64,000 nucleotides of DNA from Candidatus Dechloromonas phosphorivorans (GCA_016714975.1 JADKBR010000019.1:176487-240486), one strand, 5' to 3'. Counted from the stretch's first letter, positions 44,102 to 53,643 are shown. Notes: generated by a model from the sequence alone, not told the origin. A program made the numbers and translations.

Positions 44102-45003
44102 TTGTCCTCGGCGACCTCGCCACCCAGCGCCTCAACGAGTTGCGGGAGGAAGCGCGACAGTTCGCCGGTCATCAGTGCGAAGTCGGCGTCGAACTGCTCG
44201 TCGGCGTGCTCGGCGCTCTTTTGAGGCTGCTCCTTGAGCAGGTCAAGGAAGGCGAGGCGCTTGATTTCGAGTTTTTCGCTGAGGATAAACGAGATGCGGT
44301 CATCCCACGTCAATGCCAGGCGCGTCGGCAGCTTGCCGCTGGCCAGATGCGCCTTGATCTCATCGCCTTCCAGCGGGTGGCGGACGTAACGGACTGCGGA
44401 TTTTTCGTCACCCGATGCCTTCAGTTCGCAGTCGCGGTCGATGGTGAAGCCGGCCGGGGCGTCACCCCCCGCCAGCCAGTCGGCCATCGCCGATGCCGGC
44501 GAGACCTGGGTATGGAGCAGCGTCAGCGGGAACTCGTCGAGGCAGTGGCGCAGGTGCTCGATGACTTCCTCGGCCTTGGCCGGACTGCTGGCGTCGACGC
44601 ACAGCCAGCCGTTCTGCGGATCGATCCAGACGAAGGTCGAGCGGCGGCGGGTGAAGGCGCGTGGCATCAGTTCCTCGGTCACGCGCTCGCGCAATTCCTT
44701 CAGTTGCTTGCGGCCCGGCGCGTAGCCCTGTTGCGCCTCCATCGCCTCGGCGCGTTCCCTGACTTCTTCAATGACCACCGAACCGGGCAACAGCCGCTGT
44801 TCGACCGACAGGGCCAGCAGCCACTGACGGTCGAGCGCGAAGACCAGCGCGCCATCCCGGCGCGGCGACACCCAGCCGCGGCTCAGCGGCTGATTGCTCG
44901 GGCATTTGACGAACGGGCCGCGCGCCACCTGCTCTTCAAGACTGGCGAGATCGATGGCCCACGGTGTCGGCAGGCGGTACAGCTGAAGGTTCTTGAACCA
45001 CAT
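44098..45003 (-). CDS. rdgC: Recombination-associated protein RdgC
   Basis: A 301-residue protein starting MWFKNLQLYRL, with FVKCPSNQPLSRGWVSPR, the family block GYAPGRKQLKELRERVTEELMPRAFTRRRSTFVWIDPQNGWLCVDASSPAKAEEV and the end ALMTGELSRFLPQLVEALGG. RdgC forms a ring on double-stranded DNA and restrains RecA. Typical length for the family (about 300). Confidence 0.96.
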   Translation of the reverse strand: MWFKNLQLYRLPTPWAIDLASLEEQVARGPFVKCPSNQPLSRGWVSPRRDGALVFALDRQWLLALSVEQRLLPGSVVIEEVRERAEAMEAQQGYAPGRKQLKELRERVTEELMPRAFTRRRSTFVWIDPQNGWLCVDASSPAKAEEVIEHLRHCLDEFPLTLLHTQVSPASAMADWLAGGDAPAGFTIDRDCELKASGDEKSAVRYVRHPLEGDEIKAHLASGKLPTRLALTWDDRISFILSEKLEIKRLAFLDLLKEQPQKSAEHADEQFDADFALMTGELSRFLPQLVEALGGEVAEDK

Positions 45004-45015
45004 GATTTTTTCCGG

Positions 45016-45714
45016 TTAGAGCTTTTTGAAAATGATGTCCCAGACCCCGTGCCCGAGGCGCAGGCCACGGTTCTCGAACTTGGTCAGCGGGCGGTAAGCG
45101 GGGCGCGGGGCGAAGCCGGCCGCCGTGTTGACCAGCGACGGCTCGGCGGAAAGCACTTCCAGCATCTGCTGCGCGTACTCCTCCCAGTCGGTGGCGCAAT
45201 GCAGGTAAGCGCCCGGCTTCAAGCGCGCGGCCAGCAGCGCGACGAAAGGCGGCTGGATCAGCCGGCGCTTGTTGTGACGCTTCTTGTGCCACGGATCCGG
45301 AAAGAAGAGATGAATGCCGTCGAGCGAGCTTTCCGGCAGCATGTCGCGCACCACTTCGACCGCGTCGTGCTGGCAGATGCGCAGGTTGGTCAGCCCGCGC
45401 TCGGCAATCTGCTTGCACAGGGCGCCAACGCCCGGCACATGGACTTCGACGCCAAGGTAATCGTTGTCGCGGCAGGCATCGGCGATCCTGGCAGTGGTCT
45501 CGCCCATGCCGCAGCCGATCTCGAGGATTTTCGGGGCATCGCGGCCGTAGACCGCAACCAGGTCGAGCACCTGATCGCCATAGACGACGCCGATCTTCGG
45601 CATCAGCTCGGCGTAATGGCGCTCCTGTGCTTGCGACATGCGCCCGGCACGCCGGACGTAGCTCTTGATGTGGCCATACCCCTCGCGGCCGTCGGTATAG
45701 ACGCCCGCGCTCAC
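45016..45714 (-). CDS. trmB: tRNA (guanine-N7-)-methyltransferase
   Basis: A 232-residue SAM enzyme that makes m7G46 in tRNA. Motifs: RMSQAQERHYAELMPKIG, the SAM loop EIGCGMGETTARIA, and the diagnostic LFFPDPWHKKRHNKRRLIQ. The start is GTG 45714 (VSAGVYTDGREGYG), overlapping the thiG stop as GTGA. Ends at 45016, 12 bases before rdgC. Confidence 0.95.
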   Translation of the reverse strand: MSAGVYTDGREGYGHIKSYVRRAGRMSQAQERHYAELMPKIGVVYGDQVLDLVAVYGRDAPKILEIGCGMGETTARIADACRDNDYLGVEVHVPGVGALCKQIAERGLTNLRICQHDAVEVVRDMLPESSLDGIHLFFPDPWHKKRHNKRRLIQPPFVALLAARLKPGAYLHCATDWEEYAQQMLEVLSAEPSLVNTAAGFAPRPAYRPLTKFENRGLRLGHGVWDIIFKKL

Positions 45715-46493
45715 GAACCGATCAGCCCGCTGGTCGGCGAGGACGGGTCGGCGGAATAAAGTTTGCGCGGCATGCGGCCGGCCAGCCAGGCTTCGCGGCC
45801 GGCTTCGATGCCCTTCTTCATGGCGCTCGCCATCAGCACCGGGTTCTGGGCGTGGGCAATCGCCGTGTTCATCAGCACGCCATCGCAGCCGAGTTCCATC
45901 GCGATGGCGGCATCGGACGCGGTGCCGACACCGGCATCGACAATGATCGGCACACTGGCGTTGTCGATGATCAGACGCAGGTTCCACGGATTGAGGATGC
46001 CCATGCCGGAGCCGATCAGCGAGGCCAGCGGCATCACCGCGACGCAACCGATTTCTTCGAGCATCCGCGCCTGGATCGGGTCGTCGGAACAGTAGACCAT
46101 GACATGGAAGCCGTCCTTGACCAGGGTTTGCGCCGCTTTCAGGGTTTCCGGCATATTCGGGTAGAGGCTGGTCGGGTCGCCGAGGACTTCCAGCTTGCAC
46201 AGCGGGTGGCCGTCAAGCAGTTCGCGTGCCAGACGCAGCGTGCGCACCGCATCATCGGCCGTATAGCAGCCGGCCGTATTGGGCAGGATGGTAAAACGCG
46301 AAGCGGGAACGGCGTCCAGCAGGTTGGGCTGGGAAGCATCCTGGCCGATGTTGGTACGGCGAATCGCCACGGTTACGATCTCGGCGCCCGAGGCATCGAT
46401 GGCCGCCCGCGTTTCGGCGAAGTCCTTGTATTTGCCGGTGCCGACGAGCAAACGGGAACGGTACGTCGTGCTGGCGATGGTCAGTTGATGCAT
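45711..46493 (-). CDS. thiG: Thiazole synthase ThiG
   Basis: A 260-residue TIM barrel that forms the thiazole phosphate ring of thiamine from 1-deoxy-D-xylulose 5-phosphate, dehydroglycine and ThiS-thiocarboxylate. Motifs: YRSRLLVGTGKYKDF near the N terminus, VTVAIRR, LPNTAGCYTADDAVRTLRLARE, KLEVLGD (Schiff-base lysine region), GCVAVMPLASLIGSGMGI and VDAGVGTASDAAIAMELGCDGVLMNTAIAHA. Next to thiS and overlapping trmB, a common arrangement. Confidence 0.97.
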   Translation of the reverse strand: MHQLTIASTTYRSRLLVGTGKYKDFAETRAAIDASGAEIVTVAIRRTNIGQDASQPNLLDAVPASRFTILPNTAGCYTADDAVRTLRLARELLDGHPLCKLEVLGDPTSLYPNMPETLKAAQTLVKDGFHVMVYCSDDPIQARMLEEIGCVAVMPLASLIGSGMGILNPWNLRLIIDNASVPIIVDAGVGTASDAAIAMELGCDGVLMNTAIAHAQNPVLMASAMKKGIEAGREAWLAGRMPRKLYSADPSSPTSGLIGS

Positions 46494-46504
46494 GGAGTTT
46501 CTCC

Positions 46505-46708
46505 TTAGCCGCCGCCGACGGCTACGACGATTTCGAATTGGTCGCCCGTAGCGAGCGTGGTCGTGGCGTGCCGGCTCTTGGGGACAATCTCGCCGTTGCG
46601 CTCGACGGCAATGCGCTTGCCGGCGTAGCCAAGCTGCTCGATCAGACCGGCAACGGTCAGCGCTTCTGGAACCTGACGGGTTTCGCCATTTATCTTGATG
46701 TCCGGCAT
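46505..46708 (-). CDS. thiS: Sulfur carrier protein ThiS
   Basis: A 67-residue ubiquitin-like protein ending in GGG; the C-terminal Gly-Gly is adenylated and thiocarboxylated to supply sulfur to ThiG. MPDIKINGETRQVPEALTVAGLIEQLG is typical, as is FEIVVAVGGG. The extra final glycine relative to the usual GG end is worth noting but may be normal for this lineage. Confidence 0.93.
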   Translation of the reverse strand: MPDIKINGETRQVPEALTVAGLIEQLGYAGKRIAVERNGEIVPKSRHATTTLATGDQFEIVVAVGGG

Positions 46709-46712
46709 GCGG

Positions 46713-47483
46713 CTATTTTAGCAAGTCGCGCGGCTTTCTCGGGGCGCGCTTGAACAGCATGTCATAGAGCCAGTTGGGCAGGACGCGCAAGAATTTCGCC
46801 ACGAAGCCCATCTGCCAAGGAATCACCGTGTAGGTCACGCCGCGCTCGATGGCTCTGGAAAAACGTGCGGCTGCCTTGTCCGCCGCCAGCAAAAACGGCA
46901 TCTTGTAGCGGTTGACCGCAGTCATTGGCGTCTCGACGCAGCCGGGCGCGATGGTCACCACCGCGATCCCGTAGGGCAGCATCTCGAGGCGCAGGCTTTC
47001 GAGATAGGCGATAGCCGCCGCCTTCGAAGCCGAGTAGGCCCCAGCGCCCGCCAATCCGCGAATGCCCGCAACCGAAGCAATGCCGACCAGGCGCTTCTCG
47101 CCGCCGGCTGCCTTCATCGCCGCGATGAACGGGGAGAAGGTCGCCGCCATGCCGAAGACATTGGTGTCCATGATCCGGCGAAAAGCATCGAGATCTTCCG
47201 CACGCTCGGTCAATGTGCCCGCCGACAGACCGGCGTTGGCAATGACGATGTCGGGCGCCCCGAAACGCCCGATGAAATCTTCCACCGCCGCCCGCAGCGC
47301 CGGCGCATCGCAGACATCCAGCGCATAGGTCGCGTGGCTAGCGCCGAAGGATTGATTGAGGGCTTCGAGAAATACGGCACTCCGCGCCACCAGACCGAGG
47401 GTCGCGCCGTTGCCAGCGTAGTGAACGGCGAGTGCCTCGCCGATTCCCGACGATGCGCCCGTGATGAATACCTTCAGCGCCAA
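46713..47483 (-). CDS. Short-chain dehydrogenase/reductase (SDR)
   Basis: A 256-residue classical SDR with TGASSGIG cofactor motif, NAG (IANAGLS), Ser in GIASVAG and the YSASK active site. The C-terminal part (YKMPFLLAADKAAARFSRAIERGVTYTVIPWQMGFVAKFLRVLPNWLYDMLFKR) looks membrane-associating, a feature of lipid-linked SDRs such as YbbO-like and DltE-like proteins. Gene lies directly against dsbA upstream and thiS downstream. Substrate unknown. Confidence 0.87.
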   Translation of the reverse strand: MALKVFITGASSGIGEALAVHYAGNGATLGLVARSAVFLEALNQSFGASHATYALDVCDAPALRAAVEDFIGRFGAPDIVIANAGLSAGTLTERAEDLDAFRRIMDTNVFGMAATFSPFIAAMKAAGGEKRLVGIASVAGIRGLAGAGAYSASKAAAIAYLESLRLEMLPYGIAVVTIAPGCVETPMTAVNRYKMPFLLAADKAAARFSRAIERGVTYTVIPWQMGFVAKFLRVLPNWLYDMLFKRAPRKPRDLLK

Positions 47484-48122
47484 CTATTTCTTGCCGGATT
47501 TCTCGCTGCGCGCCTTGGCGACCAGCTTGTCAGTGTTGGCCAGTACTTCGTTGAAGCCGCTGCCGCCGACCAGGTATTTGCCGTCGACCGCCATCGCCGG
47601 CACACCCTGAATCTTGTAGGCTTGCGCCAACTGGTCGCCGCGCTTGACCTTGCTCATGACGCCGAATGAATTGAACGCTTCGGTAAACTTCTTCTGATCG
47701 ACACCTTTCCTGGCTACCCATTCGACGATGGCCTTTTCCTCGAACAGGCTGAGGCGATCGTTGTGGATTGCCTTGAACACATCGCCGTCAAGACGGGCCA
47801 GGTCGCCGGTTGCTTCCAGCGCGTAGTAGAGCTTCGCGATATTGGCCCACGCGGCACGGCCGAAGGTGATCGGCACCCGCTTCAAGACGACGTCGCCCGG
47901 CAACTTGGCCGCCCAGGAAGAAATCAGCGGATGAAAATCACTGCAGTGCGGACAACCGTAGCTGAAGAATTCGAGCACCTCGATCTTCGCCGGGTCGTCG
48001 GTCGGCTGGGCCGGTGAGATCAGCGTGTAATCCTTGCCGGCAGTCTGCGCCAATGACGAAATGCTGATGGTCAGCGCGAAAGCGACGGTCACACCGAGAA
48101 GAGCACGACGGGCTGGTTGCAT
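47484..48122 (-). CDS. dsbA: Thiol:disulfide interchange protein DsbA
   Basis: A 212-residue periplasmic thioredoxin-fold oxidant. Signal peptide at residues 1 to about 25 (ALLGVTVAFALTISISSLAQ), active site CPHC in EFFSYGCPHCSDFHP, and the cis-proline loop GVPAMAVDGKYLV. It introduces disulfides into exported proteins. Clustered with the SPOR protein and argS upstream, a common betaproteobacterial order (argS-SPOR-dsbA). Confidence 0.95.
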   Translation of the reverse strand: MQPARRALLGVTVAFALTISISSLAQTAGKDYTLISPAQPTDDPAKIEVLEFFSYGCPHCSDFHPLISSWAAKLPGDVVLKRVPITFGRAAWANIAKLYYALEATGDLARLDGDVFKAIHNDRLSLFEEKAIVEWVARKGVDQKKFTEAFNSFGVMSKVKRGDQLAQAYKIQGVPAMAVDGKYLVGGSGFNEVLANTDKLVAKARSEKSGKK

Positions 48123-48125
48123 GGC

Positions 48126-48770
48126 TTACTCCTTGTTCTTCGCAAGCTGCGCTTCGATGCCGTTCTTGGCAAGTTCGGCGCGGGTTTTGTTCAATTCATC
48201 GATCTTGTTGTAAGGACCGACCCGGACACGGTAGTAAGTCTTGTCCTGCACCATCACCTGCTGGATGACAGCCTCCACTCCCATGAACGCCAGCTTGGCC
48301 TTCTGGTTGTCCGCATCCTGCGGCGTGCTGAAGGATCCGGCCTGCAGGAAGAGCGGCGTCTTGCTCTCCTTGGGCTCTTCCTTTTTTTCCTCTTTCTTCG
48401 GTTCTTCCTTGGCTGCCAACGGGACACCTGCCTTGTCAGGCACGCCGTCGGACTTGCCGGGAAGAATGTCGTAGAACTGGAAGCGCTTTTCAGGGATCGG
48501 ATCACCTGGCTTGCCCGGCAGCGCCATCGGCTGCGCCGGTTGGCCATCCTGCGGCATCGCCTTGCCATTGCCCGGCTTGCCGGGTTCCGGCGTAGCCACC
48601 GGCGCCATCACGTGTTTGTTGAACGGCAGCGGCGACTTGTTCATGTACCAGACCACCGCGGCGGCAACAGCGACACCGAGCACGAGCCCGACAAACATGC
48701 CGATCAGGGTGCCGCCATGTGCCTTCTTCTTGGCTGGCTGGTTTCTCTTGGGTTTCATGTCACGCGTCAT
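48126..48770 (-). CDS. SPOR domain inner-membrane protein (FtsN-like)
   Basis: A 214-residue protein: a basic cytoplasmic N terminus (MTRDMKPKRNQPAKKK), one membrane helix at about residues 21-43, a Lys/Glu/Pro-rich linker, and a C-terminal SPOR domain (LFLQAGSFSTPQDADNQKAKLAFMGVEAVIQQVMVQDKTYYRVRVGPYNKIDELNKTRAEL) that binds denuded septal peptidoglycan. It sits between argS and dsbA. It probably functions in cell division like FtsN, which it resembles in layout. Confidence 0.9.
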   Translation of the reverse strand: MTRDMKPKRNQPAKKKAHGGTLIGMFVGLVLGVAVAAAVVWYMNKSPLPFNKHVMAPVATPEPGKPGNGKAMPQDGQPAQPMALPGKPGDPIPEKRFQFYDILPGKSDGVPDKAGVPLAAKEEPKKEEKKEEPKESKTPLFLQAGSFSTPQDADNQKAKLAFMGVEAVIQQVMVQDKTYYRVRVGPYNKIDELNKTRAELAKNGIEAQLAKNKE

Positions 48771-48779
48771 CTTCTTCCC

Positions 48780-50543
48780 TTACATCGATTCGGGGCAGCC
48801 GACGCCCAGAATGGCCAAGCCATTGCGGATCACCTGACGGACTGCTGCGGCCAGAGCAACACGCGCATCGCGCAGCGCGGCCTCATCGACCAGAATGCGC
48901 TCGGCGTTGTACCAGCCGTGGAACTCAGCAGCCAGATCCTTGAGATAGAAAGCGATCAAGTGCGGCGCCAGCTCACGGGCGGCCGTCTCGATCACGTCAC
49001 GGAACTCGGCGAGCTTGCTGGCAATGGCCAGTTCGCGGGGACTATCGAGACGCGTGAGATCGGCCTCGGCCAACGACTGTAAATCACCCCCCCACTGGCT
49101 GATGACCGAGCAGATTCGGGCATGGGCATACTGGATGTAATAGACCGGGTTCTCGTTGGTCTGGCTCTTGGCCAGATCGAGGTCGAAATCGAGGTGCTGG
49201 TCAGACTTGCGCAGGGCGTAGAAGAAACGACAGGCGTCCCTGCCGACTTCTCCGCGCAATTCGCGCAGTGTGACAAATTCGCCGGAACGCGTGGACATCG
49301 AAACCTTGTGCCCGTTGCGATAGAGCACGGCGAACTGGACAAGTGCCACCTGCAACTTGTCAGCATCGAAACCGAGCGCCTTGAGCGCGCCGCTGACGCG
49401 CGCAATGTAGCCGTGGTGGTCAGCTCCCCAGACATTGATGATCTTGTCGAAGCCTCGCTCGAACTTGTTGAGGTGGTACGCGATGTCCGAAGCGAAGTAA
49501 GTATACAAGCCGTTTTCGCGCTGGACAACACGGTCCTTTTCGTCACCGAAGGCTGTGGACCGGAACCACTTGGCGCCGTTCTGTAAATACAGGTACCCCT
49601 TCTTCTCCAGCAGCTTCACGCAGCGGGCCACCAGACCGGTGTCAAAGAGCGCCTTTTCGGAAAACCAGACGTCAAAATCGACGCCGAATTCTTCCAGATC
49701 ATCGCGAAGGTCGGCCAACTGCTCGGAGAGCACGTGCTGATGGACGTAGGCCCAGTCTGGACCAAGCAACTGCTTGGCCTTTGCGATCAAAGCATCGAGA
49801 TGGAGTTCGCGCTGCTCCTTGGCCTCATCGTCGGCCCGGTCGGCTGGCGGCAGGTCCGGCGTAACGGCACTCACGGCAACGGCTGACCTGAGGTACTTGT
49901 CGCCCCGCGCCACGGTCAACTGTTCGGCCATGTCGCGCACATAGGCGCCCTGATAGGCATTGGGCGGGAAAGGAAGCTTGGCGCCATGCTGTTCCAGGTA
50001 GCGCAGCCACGTCGACAGGGCGAGGATGTCCATCTGTCGCCCGGCGTCATTGACGTAGTACTCGCGCGTCACATCCCAGCCGGCAAAAGCCAGCAGGCTA
50101 CAGAGCGAAGCGCCGTAGGCAGCGCCGCGGCCATGGCCGACATGCAGCGGGCCGGTCGGATTTGCGGAAACGAACTCGACCTGTACCTTCAGGCCACCAC
50201 CAAGCCGTGAGCGACCGTAGGCGCCAGCAGCACCCAGTACGGCGCTCAGCTCAGCAGTCTTGGCGCGCGCCTCGAGAGTAAAGTTGATGAAGCCCGCCCC
50301 CGCCACCTCGGCTTTTGCCAGCAGCCGCGATGCCGGCAGTTCGGCGACCAGCCGGTTGGCAATCTCCCGAGGGCTCCTCTTCAGCACCTTGGCCAGTTGC
50401 ATCGCCAGGTTGGTCGCGAAATCCCCGTGCGTCGGATCGCGCGGGCGCTCGAGATGGATCGGCGTGTCGGTTGCGGTCGGCGCAACACTGGCCAGTGCCT
50501 GCTGCAGCAGTTCCGTCAGGCGGGATTTGACATCGTGGGGCAT
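48780..50543 (-). CDS. argS: Arginyl-tRNA synthetase
   Basis: A 587-residue class I synthetase. The HIGH signature is HVGHGRG within SANPTGPLHVGHGRGAAYG; the KMSKS-like loop is degenerate, KVSMSTRSG, as in other ArgRS. The N-terminal Add1 domain and C-terminal DALR anticodon-binding domain (ARICSVISQWGG, AAAVRQVIRNGLAILGVGCPESM) are complete. ATG 50543 starts the argS-SPOR-dsbA-SDR run. Confidence 0.96.
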   Translation of the reverse strand: MPHDVKSRLTELLQQALASVAPTATDTPIHLERPRDPTHGDFATNLAMQLAKVLKRSPREIANRLVAELPASRLLAKAEVAGAGFINFTLEARAKTAELSAVLGAAGAYGRSRLGGGLKVQVEFVSANPTGPLHVGHGRGAAYGASLCSLLAFAGWDVTREYYVNDAGRQMDILALSTWLRYLEQHGAKLPFPPNAYQGAYVRDMAEQLTVARGDKYLRSAVAVSAVTPDLPPADRADDEAKEQRELHLDALIAKAKQLLGPDWAYVHQHVLSEQLADLRDDLEEFGVDFDVWFSEKALFDTGLVARCVKLLEKKGYLYLQNGAKWFRSTAFGDEKDRVVQRENGLYTYFASDIAYHLNKFERGFDKIINVWGADHHGYIARVSGALKALGFDADKLQVALVQFAVLYRNGHKVSMSTRSGEFVTLRELRGEVGRDACRFFYALRKSDQHLDFDLDLAKSQTNENPVYYIQYAHARICSVISQWGGDLQSLAEADLTRLDSPRELAIASKLAEFRDVIETAARELAPHLIAFYLKDLAAEFHGWYNAERILVDEAALRDARVALAAAVRQVIRNGLAILGVGCPESM

Positions 50544-50686
50544 TGAGTCAGACTAGAAAGCGCAAAGGTTTGATTATACGCCGGGGGTCTAGGCCAACTG
50601 CAAAAGATGCCCCACACTAGTTCGGACAGGTCTGTTGCCGATCAAGACACCCGGCTGCGGTCGGGCTGATCTCAGCGCCAGAAGCC

Positions 50687-52327
50687 TCAATTCTCCGGTA
50701 GCCGGTAATCCCGGAACAGTTCTCGCAGCTTCATCTTCTGCAGCTTGCCGGTGGCGGTGTGCGGCAATTCGCTTACGAAAGCGACATCTTCAGGCAGCCA
50801 CCACTTGGCCACCTTGCCGTCGAGGAAATCCAGCATTTCCTCGCGGGTGAGTTCCTGGCCGGGCTTCTTGACAACGATCAGAAGCGGGCGCTCCTGCCAC
50901 TTGGCATGGGCCACGCCGATCACCGCGGCCTCCGCCACGGCGGGGTGCCCGACCGCCGCATTTTCGAGGTCGATCGACGAGATCCATTCGCCGCCCGACT
51001 TGATCACATCCTTCGAGCGATCGGTGATCTGCATGTAGCCATCGGGGTCGATGGTGGCGACATCGCCGGTGTCGAAAAAGCCCTGGGCATCGAGGATCCC
51101 GCCGCCTTCGCCCTTCAGGTAACCCCGGGTGACCCATGGTCCGCGCACCATCAGATGGCCGAAGGCCTTGCCGTCGTGCGGCAGCCGGTTGCCCTCGTCA
51201 TCGGTGATCTTCATGTCCACGCCGTAGATCGCCCGTCCCTGCTTGGTCTGCAGGTTCAGGCGCTGGTCGAGCGAGTAATCCTTGTGCTTGGGCAGCAGGT
51301 TGCAGACCGTGCCCAGGGGCGACATCTCGGTCATTCCCCAGGCATGCAGGACGAAGGCGCCGAACTGGGTCTCGAACTTCTCGCACATGGCGCGCGGCGC
51401 CGCCGAGCCGCCGATGACGACGCGCTCGACACAGAGGTCATCGCGCGGCACGAGGCGGTTGGCATCCACGTGCTGAAAGAGCATCAGCCAGACGGTCGGA
51501 ACGCCGAGAGCGAGCGTCACCTTCTCGTCGCGCATCAGTTCATAGACGCTCTTGCCGTCGAGCGCCGGCCCGGGCATCACCAGCTTGGCGCCGCACATGG
51601 CGCCGGCATAGGGCATGCCCCAGGCATTGACGTGGAACATCGGGACGATCAGCAGCGCCGAGTCCTTCGCGCCCAGTCCGATTACATCAACCGAGCAGGC
51701 GGAGAACGAGTGCAGCACCGATGACCGGTGAGAGTAGAGAACACCCTTCGGATTGCCGGTCGTCCCCGAGGTGTAGCACAGCGATGATGCGGTGTTCTCG
51801 TCGAACACCGGCCATTCGTATTCGCTGCTCTGGCTGCCGACAAGTTCCTCGTAGCAAAGCAGTCCGGGGATATTGCAGTCGGGCATGTGGCTCCGGTCGG
51901 TCATCAGCACGAAGCCCTTCACCGTCTTCATCAGCGGCGCCAGTTTCTCGATCAGCGGAACGAAGGTCAGATCGAAGAAAAGGAACCGATCCTCGGCATG
52001 GTTGGCGATGTATTCGATCTGCTCGGGGAAAAGGCGCGGGTTGATCGTATGCAGCACCGCGCCGGAGCCGGAAACGCCGTAATAGAGTTCCATGTGCCGG
52101 TAGCCGTTCCAGGCCAGCGTCGCCACCCGGTCGCCAGGATTGACGCCGAGTTCCGCCAGGGCATTGGCGACCTGCTTGGACCTGCGGGAAATGTCGCCGT
52201 AGGTGCAACGGTGAATCGGACCCTCGCAGGTGCGCGATACGATCTCCGCATCCCTGTGAAACTTGGACGCATGCTCGATCAGCGTCGAAATCAGCAGCGG
52301 GCCGTCCTGCATCAATCCCATGGTCAT
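50687..52327 (-). CDS. Acyl-CoA synthetase (AMP-forming, medium/long-chain type)
   Basis: A 546-residue ANL-family enzyme. ATP-binding motif SSLCYTSGTTGNPKGVLYSH, aromatic/adenylate motif LHAWGMTEMSPLGT, hinge region TGDVATIDPDGYMQITDRSKDVIKSGGEWISSIDLE, and the catalytic lysine near the end (LPHTATGKLQKMKLRELF). The sequence is closest in feel to the FadD-like/3-methylthiopropionyl-CoA ligase (DmdB) branch. It activates a fatty or related acid to its CoA thioester. ATG 52327 has GGAGG upstream; the longer frame to 52480 is not used. It faces the LysR gene in the same direction with 242 bases between and likely feeds the acyl-CoA locus across the divergent region. Confidence 0.9.
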   Translation of the reverse strand: MTMGLMQDGPLLISTLIEHASKFHRDAEIVSRTCEGPIHRCTYGDISRRSKQVANALAELGVNPGDRVATLAWNGYRHMELYYGVSGSGAVLHTINPRLFPEQIEYIANHAEDRFLFFDLTFVPLIEKLAPLMKTVKGFVLMTDRSHMPDCNIPGLLCYEELVGSQSSEYEWPVFDENTASSLCYTSGTTGNPKGVLYSHRSSVLHSFSACSVDVIGLGAKDSALLIVPMFHVNAWGMPYAGAMCGAKLVMPGPALDGKSVYELMRDEKVTLALGVPTVWLMLFQHVDANRLVPRDDLCVERVVIGGSAAPRAMCEKFETQFGAFVLHAWGMTEMSPLGTVCNLLPKHKDYSLDQRLNLQTKQGRAIYGVDMKITDDEGNRLPHDGKAFGHLMVRGPWVTRGYLKGEGGGILDAQGFFDTGDVATIDPDGYMQITDRSKDVIKSGGEWISSIDLENAAVGHPAVAEAAVIGVAHAKWQERPLLIVVKKPGQELTREEMLDFLDGKVAKWWLPEDVAFVSELPHTATGKLQKMKLRELFRDYRLPEN

Positions 52328-52569
52328 GGTGTCTCTTCCTCCGGTTGGTTGGGGTTTGGCGAAACTGAATCTTTCAGGCAGGACGCGCGCCCCGGCTGCG
52401 CTCCTGCAAACGATGCCGCACATCATATACAAAGCCCGGTCACATGGGCCCCTCGGAACGGGGGGATACCCGGGGCGCAATGGCGGACGGGTTCCTTCGA
52501 GTCAGGTTGGCACGCACTCACTCCTTCGGCGGTCCTCCGGGAATCTTCCTTCTGCCTGCCGCATGCCGG

Positions 52570-53487
52570 CTACCGGAGGTGCGGCGACTCGTTCCGCAGC
52601 GCGGCAATCGCTATGGTGAACTTGCTGCGCAGCCAGATATTGGCCTGGTCGTGATCCATGCTGCGGTGCCAGTAGCAGTGCCATTCGAGGGGCGGCAGAT
52701 CGAAGGGGAGCTCAAACCGGCGGGCATCGTAGCCTTGCAGCAGGCGCAATGGCGCCGTCAGCGCAAGATCGGTACGCAGGCCTATCAGGGGGGCCACCAG
52801 GTAGTGCTGCACGCGCATCTGGATTGCGCGCCTGCGCCCGAGTTTCCTCAAGGCGGTGTCGACGTGGCCCAGGCCATGGAGTCTGCTCGAGACGTGGATG
52901 TGGTCAAGCGCCAGATAGTCGTCCAGGGTCAGGCTGGCTCCGGCAAAAGGATGGTCGGGGCGCAGCATGCAGGCATAGCGATCGCTCACCAGCGGGGCCT
53001 GGCGAACCTGCGGGTCATCGATGAGCGGCGCGTCGATCGCCAGATGGACATTGCCGTTGGCAAGTTCCAGGGGAATGTCGCTGCGGCTGGTGTAGTAGCT
53101 CTCGATTCGCATGCCGGGCGCGTCCTGCCGCAACGCCTCGCCGACGACGGGCAGGAGCAGGGACTCGGCGAGGTCCGGCATGCTGACCCGGAAGATCTTC
53201 CTGGAAGTTGCGGGGACGAAAGTCTCGCCCTGGCTGAGGGCGGCGTTCAGCAGTTGCAGCGCCTCGCCCACGTGAGCGGCGATGTTGTCCGCCATAGGCG
53301 TCGGCACCATGCCCTTTGGCGTGCTGATGAAAAGCGGATCGTTGAGGGCCCTGCGCATCCGCGCCAGCGCATTGTTGAAGGCTGGTTGCGTGATGCAGAG
53401 GATCTCGGCGGCGCGGGTCAGGTTCCGCTTGCCGTAGATGGCATCGAAGACCTGGAACAGGTTGAGGTCCATCTGCGGCAGGCGCAT
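52570..53487 (-). CDS. LysR family transcriptional regulator
   Basis: A 305-residue LTTR. N-terminal winged helix (MDLNLFQVFDAIYGKRNLTRAAEILCITQPAFNNALARMRRALNDPLFI) and a C-terminal periplasmic-binding-like effector domain. It resembles the NodD/LeuO/YbeF branch in its N terminus. Divergent from the histidine phosphatase gene, with a dyad between them, so it probably controls the plus-strand acyl-CoA operon in response to a pathway intermediate (inference). Confidence 0.93.
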   Translation of the reverse strand: MRLPQMDLNLFQVFDAIYGKRNLTRAAEILCITQPAFNNALARMRRALNDPLFISTPKGMVPTPMADNIAAHVGEALQLLNAALSQGETFVPATSRKIFRVSMPDLAESLLLPVVGEALRQDAPGMRIESYYTSRSDIPLELANGNVHLAIDAPLIDDPQVRQAPLVSDRYACMLRPDHPFAGASLTLDDYLALDHIHVSSRLHGLGHVDTALRKLGRRRAIQMRVQHYLVAPLIGLRTDLALTAPLRLLQGYDARRFELPFDLPPLEWHCYWHRSMDHDQANIWLRSKFTIAIAALRNESPHLR

Positions 53488-53559
53488 TCCGGCGGCTCCA
53501 GTAGGTTGCGTACTTGGAAGGAATCATTCTACGACTGTGCCGGCGGAATAATCACCAAC

Positions 53560-53579
53560 GTGAATCACAGCCTATTCAC
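53560..53579. promoter_or_regulatory. Candidate LysR operator
   Basis: GTGAAT, an 8-base spacer, then ATTCAC: a perfect 6-bp dyad in the 156-base divergent region, 84 bases before the plus-strand start codon. LysR sites are dyads of the T-N11-A type, so this is the most likely binding site seen. Confidence 0.5.
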
Positions 53580-53643
53580 ACAATAAATTTCACGAATATC
53601 GCATGGGCGGCTATTCTTGGACCGTAATCTTGAGGAGTAGACG

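Noticed and set aside
44140..45759. 539-codon open frame on the plus strand
   Set aside because: It runs antisense across rdgC and trmB and ends inside thiG, all of which are well supported; composition is that of a shadow frame.
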